A stretch of 64,000 nucleotides of DNA, from the NCBI GenBank assembly GCA_034509925.1, contig CM067533.1, positions 3,300,535 through 3,364,534 of the forward strand. The letters are read 5' to 3'. Source of the DNA: Hirudinaria manillensis. Taxonomy: Eukaryota; Annelida; Clitellata; Hirudinida; Hirudinidae. A program made the position numbers and the translations under genes. Of the stretch, positions 24,580 to 34,816 are shown one piece after another (within the stretch, counting starts at the first letter, position 1; every line of letters begins with the position of its first letter). Under the pieces are notes generated by a model. The model ran no database searches. It worked only from the letters and a program-made list of their open reading frames with translations, and was not told where the DNA came from.

Positions 24580-27500
24580 ATGTTTTTTAAGTCTGATCTA
24601 GTAAATGAAGAAAGCCTTACTTTGAAGTGTATTCAAGTAATATTTCGACATGGTGCGAGAACCCCCTTGAAGCATCTCCCAGGAATTGAGGAGGTTATAA
24701 ATGAACTTATTGGATTCTGCCGACTTGCCAATGATCCATGATTTATGGATTTTATTTCAATGAATTAGCTAATATTTTGAGATGGCAGTGTGAATTGGAA
24801 GAGGAACATAGTTGATATCCTTGAGAATGTTTACATACAATTAATCAATTTTATTACAACACAAGGTTGATTATGATGCGAAGATATTGGAACCAATCGA
24901 CTACATGTGCTTTCAAAGTACGACTGTGGCCATGGATGGATCTCCAGTTTCATCATTTCCAATTGAAGATAACTTTAGAGGAGTCTATTTTAAGGTTAAA
25001 GTTTATTAGAATTTCCAATAAAAGCATGAATATGAAGATTTTGAAAAAATATGAACATCACAACTTAACAGAAAAATCACCTAATTACCCAATTTTTGAA
25101 GTTACATTTGGTTTGAGGTTTTATTTTAAAAGATTTATTTTTAATTTGGCATTCCTTTTGACAAAATTCAATGCTAGAACTGTTGGAAATTATGTATTAT
25201 TATAGGGAGGAGCTCTTGCAGGCCAACTGACAAATGTTGGAAGGAAGCAATGCTTCAAAATGGGATTACGTTTGGGTGAAAAATATCGCAAACTGTTCAA
25301 GGATGCCTTCGATCCATCGCTTGTTTGGTGAAAAGAAGTTAATATTCTATCAAAATTTAAAGAAATTAAATTTATCTTTACATATATGTGTGTGTGTTTT
25401 TATATTCACTGATAATCTTTCTTGAATCTTCTGCATAAATGGCTTACAGGATGAGATCTTCCCCTCTAATAAGGTGCATTGAATCGCTTAAAAGTTTCCT
25501 CGCTGGAGTCTATTCTGGTGATCTGACGTCATTGAGTAAATATGAATAAACGTGGTTTTGAAATTTTTTATCTGATTTTTGACAGGAATTTTCTATTAAA
25601 AATTGATAACTTTGTTCAAACTAATATAATAAATTTTAAATTTTAAAGAATTTCATCAGCATAGCACTTGATCCCAACATTTTTGTCAACATTTTCCAGA
25701 CAATCTCCCCATAAAGGTTGATATTTTAAATACCAAAATGTATCCATTAAACTTTGACTGTCCTTGGTACAAAGATGCCTTAATGCAATTGCACAAAGAA
25801 ATGCTCGAAGATTTGACTCATTCATCTCTTGTGGCACAAATTGGCAAGAATTACAGTTGGTGATGGAATTAATGGCTGTGCATTGTTATTGATTAAAATT
25901 GTGATTGATTTTCTCCAATATTAGTTAAGATCAACCACTTAGCTTATTGGCAAATAATAGGGAACTTGATTCCTCAGTGATCTAGCATTTTGTATTAGTT
26001 TGATTGGCAGGTAATTAATGAATGAATGAATTCAATCAAAATTTATTTTTAAAAACTAACTTCAGGTGCGATGATGGAAAGTCCCCTCGTCGATATTGCT
26101 CTCATTCACGACCACATGAGGACACGGAAGGTGAGTGGCTCCCACACTCGTGCGGGGAGTTTGATAAAAGTTTAAGAATCAGAACATTTAATTCTAACTG
26201 TTAAAATAAATAAATAAATACTTACTTATGTATGCATGTAAAATTGTTCTCAATGATTAATTATGCAGGTTTCTACTCATTATTTATGCCAATGTTAATG
26301 ATATTCTCAAGGTTCATGGACTTTTTATACCCGAAAAACTTGAACAACTCCTTCCTGAAATTGAAAAGATTGCCACGAAACAACTGTACATGAACTCAGG
26401 AGGGATGTACAACCAGTAATTCAATCATTTTCTAATTCTTCCTAATTTAATCTCAATGCAATCTCATGACATTCTTCTCTTGTGTTTTGGATTTCACATG
26501 CTTGCTCTCTTAATAAATCTGCAACCTTAGATGCATAGGTGCAGATTCCAATGCAACCTGAACTGCTTGGGAGAGTGGATAGCAATAATATGCGGTTAAA
26601 AAAAAGTGTTTCCACATTGTTGTGTTGAAAAGATTATTTCAGTATAATTACAAATTCACCAATTCTTTCCCCAATGTAATTGAATACATTCATTTGAATA
26701 AAGTAGTCATTGAGATTGGGGAAGCAAGTACCAGTATTTTTGACTTAATTTGCAAGGCTAAAAATTTTGTGGTCATGTTTAAGTGATTCGTTGTCAGGAC
26801 TCATTGTTTGCAATGTAATTGCAGGATACCAAACGGACTGAAGCTCAGTATGGGTAGACTAATAAACACTCTTGCAAAGAACTTTGAAGCAATTGTTAAT
26901 GGCACGACACTTGATGACCTCAAGTATGAAACATCTGTTGACCATTACTTCTACTTGTATTTTAGTATAAATAGCATAAATCAAACAGATTTTAAATCAC
27001 TCTTAATTAAAGCTTAGTTAATCAGTACATTTAGTCTGTTTAGATAATAATTGTTACCCAAATTGCACCCCTTGTCCACCCAATACGATCCCTAGAAATA
27101 TGATCGATTAAGTTCTTATTTACCCCAAATCAGGCCGCCTTCGGTGTTTTTGTTCAGCGGTCATGACTCAACGGTGGCTCCCATCCTTGAAATTTTGGGA
27201 TACCCCATCAAGGAATTCCCAGATTTTGCAGCCAACATCGTACTAGAATTGTACGAGGACAATGACAAGAATCATTGGGTTCAAGTAGTGTACAATGGCA
27301 AGGTTGGTCATAGCATCAAAAACTGAAAATAGTTGTTTGATCTAAATAGCCATTGAGATGTGGGAAGCATAACATGTTAAGTCTATAATCATTCACCACA
27401 AACATTTTTTAAAGTTGGGTCATTCAGGGGACCAATAATATGTATATCAAAGTGAAGATGGTTCTAGAGGTTATTTTGGTGTTAATTTGATATTTCAATC

Positions 27501-27633
27501 TCTCCGACAGCCGTTGATCCTCAGGCGCTGTTGTCAAACCATCGTCTCTCTGGATGATTTCTTGAATGTAGTCAGACCTTACAGGATCGATTATGAAGAG
27601 TTTCTAAACCTATGCCACTCATCAAAACCATAA
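24580..27633 (+). CDS. ACP6-like histidine acid phosphatase (lysophosphatidic acid phosphatase type)
   Basis: Ten exons: 24580..24693, 24866..24994, 25206..25327, 25450..25517, 25700..25855, 26066..26130, 26312..26415, 26825..26923, 27134..27302, 27511..27633. They total 1149 nt, 382 aa. The catalytic RHGARTP motif (residues 23-29, nucleophile His24) and the second catalytic GHDST (about 295-299) are both present. The GGALAGQLTNVGRKQCF block, the RCIESLKSFLAGVYSG block and NIVLELYED...VQVVYNGK near the C-terminus follow ACP6 more closely than prostatic or lysosomal acid phosphatases. ACP6 hydrolyses lysophosphatidic acid, in mitochondria in mammals. The start at 24580 lacks a presequence or signal peptide, so an upstream exon may be missing. 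The gene ends 107 bp from the MRPL15 stop on the other strand. Confidence 0.88.
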
Positions 27634-27740
27634 AGACATTCCAAATCTTATTAGTTTCAAAATTATTCTTGTACGAGCGAATTTTAAAGATTTTTTTTAT
27701 TAGGTAATAGAAGGTCATAGAGATGAGGTGTTTGCAATGT

Positions 27741-29847
27741 TCACGACTTGTAGTACTCAATCAACTCCTCATCAGTTGGTTTCAGGATGCATTTGTTAAG
27801 CAAGTTGACGGCCCATCCTGGTTCCAGGCCAAACCATATTTGACGAGGGTCCTTAGTCATTGACAGCATTTTGAAGTCGGGGTCTTTGCTGATGTCAATG
27901 AATTTGTAGCCATACTTCTGAGCCAATTCAAACCTGCAATAAATTCAGTAGCTATGTCATTCAATGTCATGACACGACTGAAGCGTTCAGTCTGTTAAGA
28001 TGTCATTGAGGTCATTGATCAATTGAATAGGGAATATTAAGCTTATAAGATTTGATTTATTAATGATTTGACATGCAAGTTAGCTCAGACTACTTCTGCA
28101 AGATATGAAACAAAGCAACAGTGATACAACTGACAGTTCAAACATTTACAATGAATTACAATGAAACATCTGCAATGAATTAGGCCTTTACAGCCCAACT
28201 TGCACTACATATTAGAAGATAGTACTTTGTTAAAGCATCTGTAATGCTTAAAATGCCTTGTGATGCGCTCAACAGATGTTTTATTAATACGTATAATTTA
28301 TAAGTGAAAACAAGTACATACCTCGCCTCTAAAATCTTCTCTGGGTCTGCCAAATATCCTCTGTTCTTGGCATCCGAGTAGTATTCGACAGCATCTTTTG
28401 GAGGGAGTTTGCATTTTGGGATAACCAGACCCCTCTTGAAGAAATTCTCAGGGTTTGCCATAGCCTCCACGCATTCCTTGTTGTAAAATTTTGTCCTTAT
28501 GACTCCTCCATTTCGCTCAATTGCTGCTATTGTCATCTCAGAGGCCCACTGCACTTCAATGTGAACTTTTGCTTGGAAGATGTCAGATCCCTGTAGAAGA
28601 GTATGTTTAGCTGTGAGCCTCAATAACCAAGTTAGTGGTGCTTGGTAAGCATCATTGTTGTATTCATAGTATCAAAAGGTTAAGAGAGATATTATAGAGA
28701 ATTCATTCTCTATGGTAGAAGACATTTTTAGGTTGCCAGGTTGAGTTAACTACTAGCAAAATTCTAATTATATATATATATTAAATTATATTATATTAAA
28801 TTTGACTTTATGGTAAATTTTAAACCTATACCTCATTATAGTAGAGATTTTTATTATAGAAAGTGTTGTGGACAAGACACAGATATAGAATATAGCATTA
28901 CTACATTTTAAAAAAGACATTTCAGTAATGGTACATTATTAAATGACTCTTAGCATATGCCCATTATCTAATTTGAATCTGTTTTCAACACCGATGGCTA
29001 TGGTTAGTCAATCAATGCTAATGAAAGGTTATAAATGACCAAAAAGAACCAAAAATGTTTTTATGCTTTTCAAAATTGAGTGTTTGATTGAACATTTAAC
29101 TAAAGAATATCATTATCCATCTGAAGACGGAATACAAACCAATTGCAAATAAAAAAATAAACGGAATACTTAAGTATTTAGCTTGTAAATAAAGCATGGC
29201 AACCAACCTCATCAATCAGATTGATGCCATATTGTCCTTTAGAAATATCCACAGTTATAATCTTAGTGTTGCAAATTGATGTCAGATCAATGGGCTTCTT
29301 TGGATCTACTCTTCCAAGATCAATCATCCTCTGCAGAGATAGCAGACTGAGAGCTGGATATTCTCTCTTCAAACTGAAGTGTTAGAAGACTTTGGTCACC
29401 AAACATAATTATTTTTGTTTCGATGAAAACTAGGATCATACTGTCTATCTTTGTAGTAGGGTTCTTTCGGAACGCGAAGATAGAACGGTGTATTTCCACC
29501 CTCGAATCCAATTGGGGGAAGAGTATTTGCGTGATTTTGTCCTCTCCTGCCTCTACCGCACAAATTTCCGCCATGTCTACCCAACTTCTTTTGAAACTAG
29601 AGAAATAAATACCTCACAATTTAGCAACATGAACCCATCACATTGCGGATGTATAAACAAAAGCTGTAATATTTGTATCTGTTATACCAAATACTAAATT
29701 CAATCTGCAAAAATTTGAAAATTATTTTAAATAAAAGCGATCCCTAGCACACACCTTTTTCGTTGGTACCAGAGGTCTTAGATTGCCTCCGCAAACTCGG
29801 GGCAAGTCCCTTAAAAGCCTAAGAGCTTTCTCGACACCCGATGACAT
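27741..29847 (-). CDS. MRPL15: Mitochondrial ribosomal protein uL15m
   Basis: Five exons, 5' to 3': 29755..29847, 29442..29584, 29208..29373, 28322..28590, 27741..27933. The sum is 864 nt, 287 aa, close to the roughly 296 aa of mammalian MRPL15. It matches from end to end: [18 protein letters not shown] at the start, [17 protein letters not shown] and [15 protein letters not shown] of the uL15 core, [37 protein letters not shown], and [17 protein letters not shown] near the end. It belongs to the large subunit of the mitochondrial ribosome. The N-terminus is rich in Arg and Leu with few acids, as expected of a mitochondrial import signal. The ATG at 29847 fits the family start. Confidence 0.95.
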
Positions 29848-31198
29848 TGCTCTAGTCTGACCCTATATTATCACTCTGAGGTGAAAACAGGAGAAAAACA
29901 CCGAAGCTCTAATCTAAATTTTTAATTTCGGCAATCTCTAAGTACAAGAACCATTATATTTACAATTTATTACATTGTTTATTTTAGTAGATTTGAATTT
30001 ATTAAGTATAGGTTTTGATTTCTAGAAATTATTTTGATCGATAATTAATTTAAACTTTATATCGATCAAACGAATAGATGACTGAGAGCAACACGACAAT
30101 TGAAGTATATAGAAACTCAGATGAAACTAGAAAGGCTATGAAACGTATTATGATGTCCGGACATTTGAAAATAATTGTGGTGCTAGTGAATTATAACGAG
30201 TTAAAATTTGTACAAATTATATTTGAGATTCTATCATGTAGAATTTTAGACCATAAATATACATGTAGTTACAAACTGTTACATTATAGTCGTGCGATAG
30301 ACTGAAGAAATTAGAAAAAAGAAATGTTAAAGCTACTATTATGTGTACGATGACTGTAAACCGTAATAATAATTGATGATGTAACTAGGTTTTATGGACA
30401 ATGAAAACAATCGATTTTGTCTTATAAGTACTGATAAACATTCACGTCTATTTGATCCCCGTTGACACCAACTAATCAACATTTATTTGCGAATACTTTT
30501 TGGAAAATATCAATTTGATTTAAATATGTATAAACTATTGGTATTGGTTTATTTTAAAACAATTAAATCCCTTCTCACTGCAGAAGTTGATTGTAAGCGG
30601 ATGGCACAGTTGAATGTTTCATGAAAAGTATGTTTTATATTCTCTGAAACCAAGCAGATTGACTGGCAAATTAATTAGTATAATAAATTTCCGTTGACGA
30701 TCATTAACAATAAATGTGTTGGGTTACACTTGTACCCGTTGGATGAAACGGAAAGTTTTTATACCTTGGGCATTCAAAGGTGAAAAGCCGAATCTGCCCG
30801 TCCCTCAAGGGTCTCTCTGTTAGGGGATATATCCAGACAACTTTTTAGAGTGAATTTTGAATTTGAATGTTTTTTTCAGAGATAAGAATGTTAACTATGT
30901 AAGACTATGATTTTTGACATCTCCTAGACGGATATTCTCCGTATTATACCCGGCGAAGAGCTACCCAGACTGATCTGAATCTCATCCGCTCCTTTTCCTG
31001 TGCGCATATGTTGAAGGTTGAATGAGAAATACGGTGGTAGAAGAATCCTTTGACTCACCAATTTTTTTTATGTTAACCTTGATTTTAAAAGTCATACAAA
31101 GCCCAAAATAAGAGGATATGTATAGTATTCACACAGATTATATATCTTACATTTTTTAAAACTTTGATTAAGAATTAAGTATAAATTCAACAAAAAAT
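29848..31198. other. Intergenic, upstream of MRPL15
   Basis: No gene recognised. The region contains one copy of a dispersed repeat (31036..31152) just left of the Tc1 relic. A 75-codon frame at 30078..30305 starts with ATG but matches nothing I know. Confidence 0.5.
31036..31152. repeat. Dispersed repeat, copy A
   Basis: About 117 bp, from GGTAGAAGAATCCTTTGA to ATATATCTTACAT, recurs at 63001..63119 in the same orientation. Shared stretches include CCTTGATTTTAAAAGTCAT and AATAAGAGGATATGTATAGT. No terminal repeats are evident. Confidence 0.85.
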
Positions 31199-32335
31199 CA
31201 CTTTTAGGCATAGGAACATGCTTATGGCCACCCATAGAAAACGAGACAATTTAAGTGTTTTGTCAAACAAATTTTATTTTAAATCAAACAAATTAATTTC
31301 TTAAAAGCATATAGTTCTTCTTTTATTCAAAATGACTTCTACACATCTGTTTTTCATTGATGAAGTGACGTTTTTGACGGTGTTTTCATCCAGTTCCTTC
31401 CAGGCCGTCCAAATTGCCTCTTTTAACCCATTTTCATTCTGATATTGGCGACCATTGGCATACACAGCTCGTGAGAGAATACCCCACATATTCTCAATCG
31501 CATTTAGGTCTGTGGAACATGCAGGCCACTCCATAACCTGCATTTTGGACTCCTTGAAAAATGCTCTTGCTGCCCTTGACACACGAATTGGAGCATTATC
31601 TTGCTGAAAATCATGTTTTTTGCTCCAACAAAAGGGAGGAGGTGGTCTTTAAGCATTTTTATATTTTTATATTTATGCGAGTCTTGTTTTCCTTTCAAAT
31701 GCACCAGTTCAGTCCTCCAAGATGAAGAGATTCCTCCCCCAGATCTTCATAGAACCTCCTCCATGTTTTCTGATAAAAAAGACATCTTTTTCTGTTCTTA
31801 AGTCATGCCAATAGTATTTATAGACAGCTGGCCCATCCAAGTTGAATTTTTTCTCATCTGAGAAAATCACTCTCCCACTTTTCATTATAATTCACCGTCT
31901 CTTTGGCTCAAAGTAGACGTCTTCCCTCGTGATGGTCATTCAGTGCTGAAGCTCGTCTTCTCAGTTCAAACTTCAACTGGCCACCTGAATTTAAGTAGTT
32001 GCATATTGCCCTCACATATACATTTAATTATAATTTATCTTTCAATTGTTTACACGAAAGATTACCTCGTGAAGCCTCTCTGATTAGATGTCTCTGACTC
32101 TGTTTTGGATGTTTTCTTTGTCCTCCAACCGCCTACTTCTTCCCATATGATTCTTATCGAATAATTCCTTAAATTGCCCTTTCTCTTCATCAATAAAACT
32201 TGGTCTCTTAGTGACAAATTATTACATGGAACAAGGCCTTCTTAATTATGGTATTCCGGAAGAGTAAGCTCTGTTTGGCATTAATGAAATTTAATCCAAC
32301 GGCCCTAGGGATTGCCAACCAATGTTGACATACTG
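31199..32335 (-). mobile_element. Degenerate Tc1/mariner element with broken transposase
   Basis: Minus-strand reading gives segments of a Tc1-family transposase in the right order but in shifting frames. An N-terminal helix-turn-helix region lies at about 32215..32000. The catalytic part begins with a VIFSDEKKFNL-type block at about 31870, then RKHGGGSMKIWG, then QQDNAPI followed by WPACSTDLNAIENMWG at 31301..31600, where the DDE acidic residues should lie. At least three stops and two frameshifts interrupt it, so it is inactive. The right end read outward starts CAGTATGTCAACATTGG, and the left end has a poor counterpart near 31199..31236, giving an element of about 1.14 kb, normal for Tc1. 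The end positions are approximate. Confidence 0.8.
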
Positions 32336-32419
32336 CATATGTATTTATTTTGTTTAAATTTATTGAATAAATATTTATATTTTTATAATATTGCATGACT
32401 TATTTTTTTTGTAAACAAC

Positions 32420-33200
32420 CTCCATCTTGTCGCGCTGTCTGCCATCATCGCTAGAGAAAAAGTTGCTCTTCTTAATGTTGCTGGGATTACCTCGATTCAG
32501 CTTATAACGGAATTACAGGATTCCGAACGAGCAATTAGATGGGCCATCAACCATGGACTGTTTGTCAGTGGACGGATTTTCTGTGGATGGGCGATGGCAC
32601 TCGGCCGAATATCCAGTGTAAGCGATGAAGTTGTGTAGAGATATGCGAGGCGCCGATCCACAAAATCCGTCCGCATCGGCAGTTTTTTTCTGGAAATGCA
32701 ATTTGCCGTTCCAGAAGTGCATTGAGGTGAGAATATATTTCTAGTCGTTTCCAATTTTGGGTATTCCTGTAGAATAAGCCCCGTTAAATATTCGTTAATT
32801 TGTTGCAATAAAAATTCGCGCTTATTTTTTCCAATTATTCTTAACGCAGCTGACTTGTTATTGGTCGTTGAGCGACATTAGTCAGGCCACCGTTAGAGAG
32901 TAGCTCCTGATCAGTACCAGTCACATCTTGCCGGAATGGTTCAACATCCATCTGGACCTCTGCGTGAGATGGGTAGAATGTCACCCAGTACAAATCGGAG
33001 GTCATAACTTTGCAAATTGACAAGAGAGTGATATCCACTCCCAAAAAGACGAGAAAACAGCAAGCTAATCCAGTAGTCCAAAGGTGGGTCTGGTGGGATC
33101 GTAGGTCGATACCAAAGAAGCTTTCTTGGTTGGGATTCCTCGGAGGGATGATGGCTCTTGCCAATCATCCAACAGCACGTCCGGCCAGGTAAAGACAATT
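32420..33200 (-). other. GC-richer block with overlapping open frames, unassigned
   Basis: This stretch is richer in GC than its surroundings and has several open frames on the minus strand. Frame 33164..32841 encodes a basic start, a hydrophobic segment suited to one membrane span (LACCFLVFLGVDITLLSIC) and a polar tail. It has no ATG at its start, but a possible acceptor after an in-frame stop (near 33165) and a donor GTTAAG just before its stop would allow it to be an exon. Frames at 32497..32808 and 32513..32722 overlap downstream. I recognise no family. It lies between two transposon relics, so it may be either a small host gene or foreign repeat sequence. Confidence 0.3.
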
Positions 33201-33340
33201 AAATGGTTACGTGATTTTACAGAACCGTAAATGTTAAGAGACTATTTTATTCAACAGGAACAACAATCTGGAGCTACCAGTGGGCCGCATAGAGTCAACT
33301 CTTGCTACTATGCCACCCGTCGGGACCGAGCAAAAGTGGC

Positions 33341-33457
33341 ATTCAAGTCAATTCAATACATTCAGCAAATATTTAAAGTGCCATTTTTTTAAGTCCAAGG
33401 ATGTTCGGGCACTATAACGCACTATAGCACTGAGAAACAATAAAATAAAATGAAATC
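33341..33457 (-). repeat. Dispersed repeat, inverted partner of 46549..46665
   Basis: Read on the minus strand, this holds TTTCTCAGTGC, GTGCGTTATAGTGC, AACATCCTTGGACTTA and TTTAAATATTTGCTGAA in the same order as the plus strand at 46549..46665. Confidence 0.75.
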
Positions 33458-33559
33458 ATTTGCACAAAAACAAAAGCAATTAAAAAATTAACGATATAAA
33501 GTTAGAGAAGTTAATAATTATAGTAAAAGTGGTCTAATTTGATTAAGAATGGCATTGAT

Positions 33560-33840
33560 TAAAGAAATGTGTCTTTAGCTGAGCATTAAAGATCTCAGGT
33601 GTGGCGGCTTTTCAAATGTGAATGGGGAGAGCATTCCACGTTATGGGACAATTGACGTAGAAGGAGCGGTCGCCAAACTTGATGCTGTAGGGCCTTTAGA
33701 CAGGGAACATGGGATGAGATGAAGAGCGAAGGGGTTGTCCCTGTATTGTTGTTTTCACCAGTGAGGGGGAGATATATTTTGGCTCATCCTAGCATAAGAA
33801 TTTATATATTGTTGAAGAAGCTTTATATGATATCCTGTAG
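33560..33840. repeat. Probable interspersed repeat, non-coding
   Basis: GC-richer sequence including GAGAGCATTCCACGTTATGG and GAAGGAGCGGTCGCCAAACT. It resembles interspersed repeats I recall from other invertebrates. No second copy lies in this window, so the call is inference. Confidence 0.3.
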
Positions 33841-34816
33841 GGTATTTTGAACCAGTGTAAACCATTAATCACCGGTGCTTCCAGAGATAAGTATAGTAGC
33901 GAGAGTGGCATAGTAATGAGGGTTTTTAAAAAAGGCCTTATTTTATCAAATGAAAACGGCTTTATTTTCTCAAGTTACCCATCGGGTCTCAAAATCATTT
34001 GCTGCCGCATCTACTTCAGGCGGATCTCGTTGTCTAGCCTATCGCACGCTTGCATCACACCAGACTTGCGACCACCTCTTCGGCTTCACCTGTCTTGAAC
34101 GTGATGCCGTGGCGCTTTTTGAAATTGTCCGGCCAATTGTCGCTCGCCTTGAGGTCAGGGATGTGCGTCAGCGTGGCCAGTTTTATCGCCTTCTCCTTGA
34201 TCAGATCACCGCTGACAGGCAGATTATGTCCTCTTGCTTGCTTCAGCCACACGAGCATTCCTTCATCGAGTTTCGGGTAGTAAGCCTGCGTAGGACGAAA
34301 ATACTGAGTCATTTTAAGCTTTAAATTAATGTTTCCAAAAAGGGTCGGGACCCATTTATAAAAATATATCTATTAATAACCGCTTTTTTTCAGCTTCAAA
34401 ATCAACGTAGCATATTAAGTATCCGTCCACGGACGGAACTCCAACTAAAATTTTTTTGGCTTATGGCTCTATCACGAAAATATAAGCAGTCATAGATCAC
34501 ATACTATAACTTTGTCATTAAAAAATAGACAAAATTCTAACTATTTCTGTTCTGGAGCCATTGCGAAATTAAAACCACAAACAAGCAGACAACACTCAAC
34601 TACACAATACTCTCTAGTCAGATTGCAACAAAAACCACGAGGAATCGCCGGGCCTGTTATCACGTTAATTAGCGTGCCATTTCTTCGGCTTTTTTATTCA
34701 GTAATTCTTGGAGGAGCAGAGAAACAATTTCTTAAAGCGACACGTTATTTATTTCCAATCAAAACAAAAGACAAATATTTATTCTTAAAGCGGGGTCCAT
34801 TTTCTCAAGAACGGCT

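Larger units (their letters stand above)
33296..34312 (-). mobile_element. Internally deleted pogo/Tigger-like relic
   Basis: The frame 34312..34055 (85 codons from ATG) encodes a CENP-B/Tc5-type DNA-binding domain: ALVW-like GMLVWLKQARGHNLPVSG, then KASDNWPDNFKKRHGITF. That is the second helix-turn-helix of pogo/Tigger transposases. It stops before any DDE domain. Pieces that look like its terminal repeat occur at 33301..33330 (TGCCACCCGTCGGGACCGAG) and 33895..33922 (GAGAGTGGCATAGTAATGAG). Both are found adjacent to each other in the MITE at 55679. The outer limits are uncertain. Confidence 0.65.

Noticed and set aside
30078..30305. ATG-started 75-codon frame upstream of the Tc1 relic
   Set aside because: Unrecognised, isolated, and the composition follows the AT-rich background.
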